From Verrucomicrobia bacterium UBA6775 (GTDB lineage Bacteria; Verrucomicrobiota; Verrucomicrobiia; Limisphaerales; UBA1096), in NCBI GenBank assembly GCA_002453165.1, contig DKGH01000008.1, positions 1,693 through 23,884 on the forward strand: a stretch of 22,192 nucleotides of DNA, written 5' to 3'. The notes beneath the pieces are model-generated. The model was not told the DNA's origin. It did no database searches and was given only the letters and a program-made list of their open reading frames with translations. How positions within the stretch are numbered: the stretch's first letter is position 1; the number at the start of each line of letters is the position of its first letter. This document shows, piece after piece, positions 20,573 to 22,192 of the stretch. Both the position numbers and the translations under genes were made by a program.

Positions 20573-22192
20573 GTGGATTTTAAGTCGAAAATTCTAATCG
20601 TCAGGGCGTTGGTGCCTTTGACGCTGATTTTCTGTGTGTTTTCGCATAGTCAAGCAGCTGAAAAGGGCAAAGGACTGGGTGATGGACATGATGGCAACCG
20701 CACATCGATAACTCACCTGATCACTCTCTACGACGAAGCGGGGCTCCCGATAAAGGCCACGGACAAGCAGCCGAGACCCATCTCAATGCGTAACACCTGT
20801 GGTGCATGTCATGATTATGACAAAATGGCCACTGGTTGGCATTTTCATTCAGGTACAACCAACGTCCTTAGTGGAAGGGTGGGTGAACCGTGGGTGTTGA
20901 CCGATACCCGGGTCCGGACACAAATCCCTATTTCCAATCGCGACTGGAAGGGCACCTACAGCCCGGATGATATTAACATGACTGCCTGGAAGTTCCTCAA
21001 GCAGTTCAGCAGTCATTTTCCCGGTGGAAACTATGGCGAGATGGAACCAAACGATGACGATCCAGACGCTGATCCGGAGGAGTTTTTGCGTTGGCCAATC
21101 TCCGGGAAGTACGAGATCAACTGTCTCGCTTGTCACCACGCTGACCGCAAACAAAACCAGAGCGACGCGGCGTTGCAGGCGGCCCGGGAAAATTACCGGT
21201 GGGCGGCCACGGTGGCCAGCGGCTTGGCCACGGTAAAGGGGACGGCCTCCGAGTTGGACGAATTTTACGATCCGGAAACGGAGTACAAAATCATTACAAA
21301 CTACGATAAGAGCCGCTTTGACTCGAATAACAAGGTCTTCCTCGACATCGTCCGCAAACCACCTTCCAACCGGTGCTACTACTGTCACTCCACGCAGGAT
21401 ATCCAGACGCCGGGCAGGGATGAGTGGGTTCACAACGAGGACGTCCATCTGGCCTCCGGCATGAGTTGTGCCGACTGCCACCGAAACGGCGTTGATCACA
21501 TGATCGGTCGGGGAGACATCGAGCCTTCGGGTAATCCTCACGGTTCGGCTGATTACCTGAAAAACTTCGACCCAAAAAAACACGCCTCATATTCCTGTCA
21601 GGGATGCCACTTGGGCAACCCGAATGCGGAGAATGCCGCTGACAGAATGGGTGGCCATCTGGGCGCACCGATTCCTGAGCATAAGGGCATCCCGGCGATT
21701 CACTTCGAAAAACTGAGTTGCACCGCCTGCCACTCGGGTCGTTTGCCGGAAGAAAACACAGCACGCGTGCGCACGGCGCGGATGCACAAGCTTGGTCTGC
21801 ACGGTCGACACGCAATGAACAAGCAGTTGCCGCATGTGGTGACACCCGTTTTTGCAAAAATGGCTAACGGCAAAATCGGACCACACAACATGATTTGGCC
21901 ATCTTTTTGGGGTACACGCTATCAGCCGTCATTTTGGGGAACAAAAACAGGTGACGCCGTGACACCGCTTCCGTTTGAGTTGGAGGACATGGTCGTCGAT
22001 CACCTGAGTGAAAAGGCCGATGGGGAGGATACTGAAAGTGATCCGATGAAGCTGTCTGACGAAAGAATTACTGCCGTCCTCAAGTTGATCGCAACAGGGG
22101 GGGGAGACCAAGAAGAGGTGCAGAATGGACCGCCGGGTGATGCTGAGCCGGAAGCTGAAAAAGAGGCTGAGCCGAAGCCGGAACCGGTTTTT
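20573..22192 (+). CDS. Exported multiheme c-type cytochrome (partial, runs off right edge)
   Basis: The frame opens with a GTG at 20573, 14 bp after the oxidoreductase stop; 540 residues are visible and no stop is reached. The start VDFKSKILIVRALVPLTLIF and cleavage near SQA-AEKGKG make a Sec signal peptide. Six CXXCH heme-binding motifs are present, with first Cys at about residues 76 (CGACH), 184 (CLACH), 268 (CYYCH), 299 (CADCH), 342 (CQGCH) and 383 (CTACH), plus many His that could be second heme ligands. After about residue 500 the protein becomes an acidic Glu/Pro-rich linker. It should carry electrons in the periplasm or outer envelope. More hemes may lie beyond the window. The exact subfamily is not recognised. 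No closer start such as the ATG at 20786 is sensible, as it would lose the signal. Confidence 0.9.
   Translation, partial: MDFKSKILIVRALVPLTLIFCVFSHSQAAEKGKGLGDGHDGNRTSITHLITLYDEAGLPIKATDKQPRPISMRNTCGACHDYDKMATGWHFHSGTTNVLSGRVGEPWVLTDTRVRTQIPISNRDWKGTYSPDDINMTAWKFLKQFSSHFPGGNYGEMEPNDDDPDADPEEFLRWPISGKYEINCLACHHADRKQNQSDAALQAARENYRWAATVASGLATVKGTASELDEFYDPETEYKIITNYDKSRFDSNNKVFLDIVRKPPSNRCYYCHSTQDIQTPGRDEWVHNEDVHLASGMSCADCHRNGVDHMIGRGDIEPSGNPHGSADYLKNFDPKKHASYSCQGCHLGNPNAENAADRMGGHLGAPIPEHKGIPAIHFEKLSCTACHSGRLPEENTARVRTARMHKLGLHGRHAMNKQLPHVVTPVFAKMANGKIGPHNMIWPSFWGTRYQPSFWGTKTGDAVTPLPFELEDMVVDHLSEKADGEDTESDPMKLSDERITAVLKLIATGGGDQEEVQNGPPGDAEPEAEKEAEPKPEPVF

Noticed and set aside
1..22192. CRISPR array or classic insertion sequence
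   Set aside because: The palindrome copies have irregular spacing of hundreds to thousands of bases, and there is no transposase, no long terminal repeats and no cas gene.

Overview
The window looks like a chromosomal piece of a moderately GC-rich Gram-negative bacterium of the PVC group, most likely Verrucomicrobiota. This is inferred from the gene mix: a sulfatase, a Tat-exported Gfo/Idh/MocA oxidoreductase, a secreted phosphoesterase with thrombospondin-type-3 repeats, a large multiheme cytochrome, lipoproteins, and few clear Shine-Dalgarno sites. No rRNA, tRNA, CRISPR array or transposase was seen.

Layout. (1) Positions 1-5247, minus strand: a probable operon running from a secreted purple-acid-phosphatase-like protein through a DUF192 lipoprotein (4-bp overlap), a UVR-motif protein and a RidA-type deaminase to a DSD1-type PLP enzyme cut by the left edge. 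(2) 5435-8112, plus strand: rpsO then pnp, the conserved pair, with a terminator between them and a strong terminator after pnp. (3) 8260-13434, minus strand: sulfatase, dtd, an ankyrin lipoprotein, a 356-bp AT-rich gap, an alpha/beta hydrolase, and a MoeB-rhodanese fusion that converges on pnp. (4) 13575-22192, plus strand: an N-terminally short UreF-like protein, an SSS-family symporter, a small secreted discoidin-like protein, an Agl23-type GT-C membrane protein, ApbE, the Tat-exported oxidoreductase, and a multiheme c-type cytochrome (six CXXCH visible) that runs off the right edge.

The most striking signal belongs to no gene. A perfect palindrome, core CTTGGCCAAG and full form CGCTTGGCCAAGCG, occurs 12 times by core and 5 times as the perfect 14-mer. 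It lies inside coding regions in two reading frames and in intergenic DNA, so it is a DNA-level feature. In proteins it reads as Leu-Gly-Gln-(Ala) or Leu-Ala-Lys and sits mainly in signal peptides, cleavage regions and linkers. It is absent in perfect form from the rpsO-pnp block. It resembles in behaviour, but not in sequence, the HIP1 octamer of cyanobacteria.

A second unusual point is an intrinsic-terminator-like hairpin at 16569-16612. Its loop contains the start codon of the Agl23-like gene, and its U-tract encodes the first residues of that protein.

Functional themes, all inferred: D-amino-acid or enamine handling (DSD1-like, RidA, dtd), extracellular phosphate and sulfate ester hydrolysis, and envelope redox and glycan functions in the right-hand cluster.
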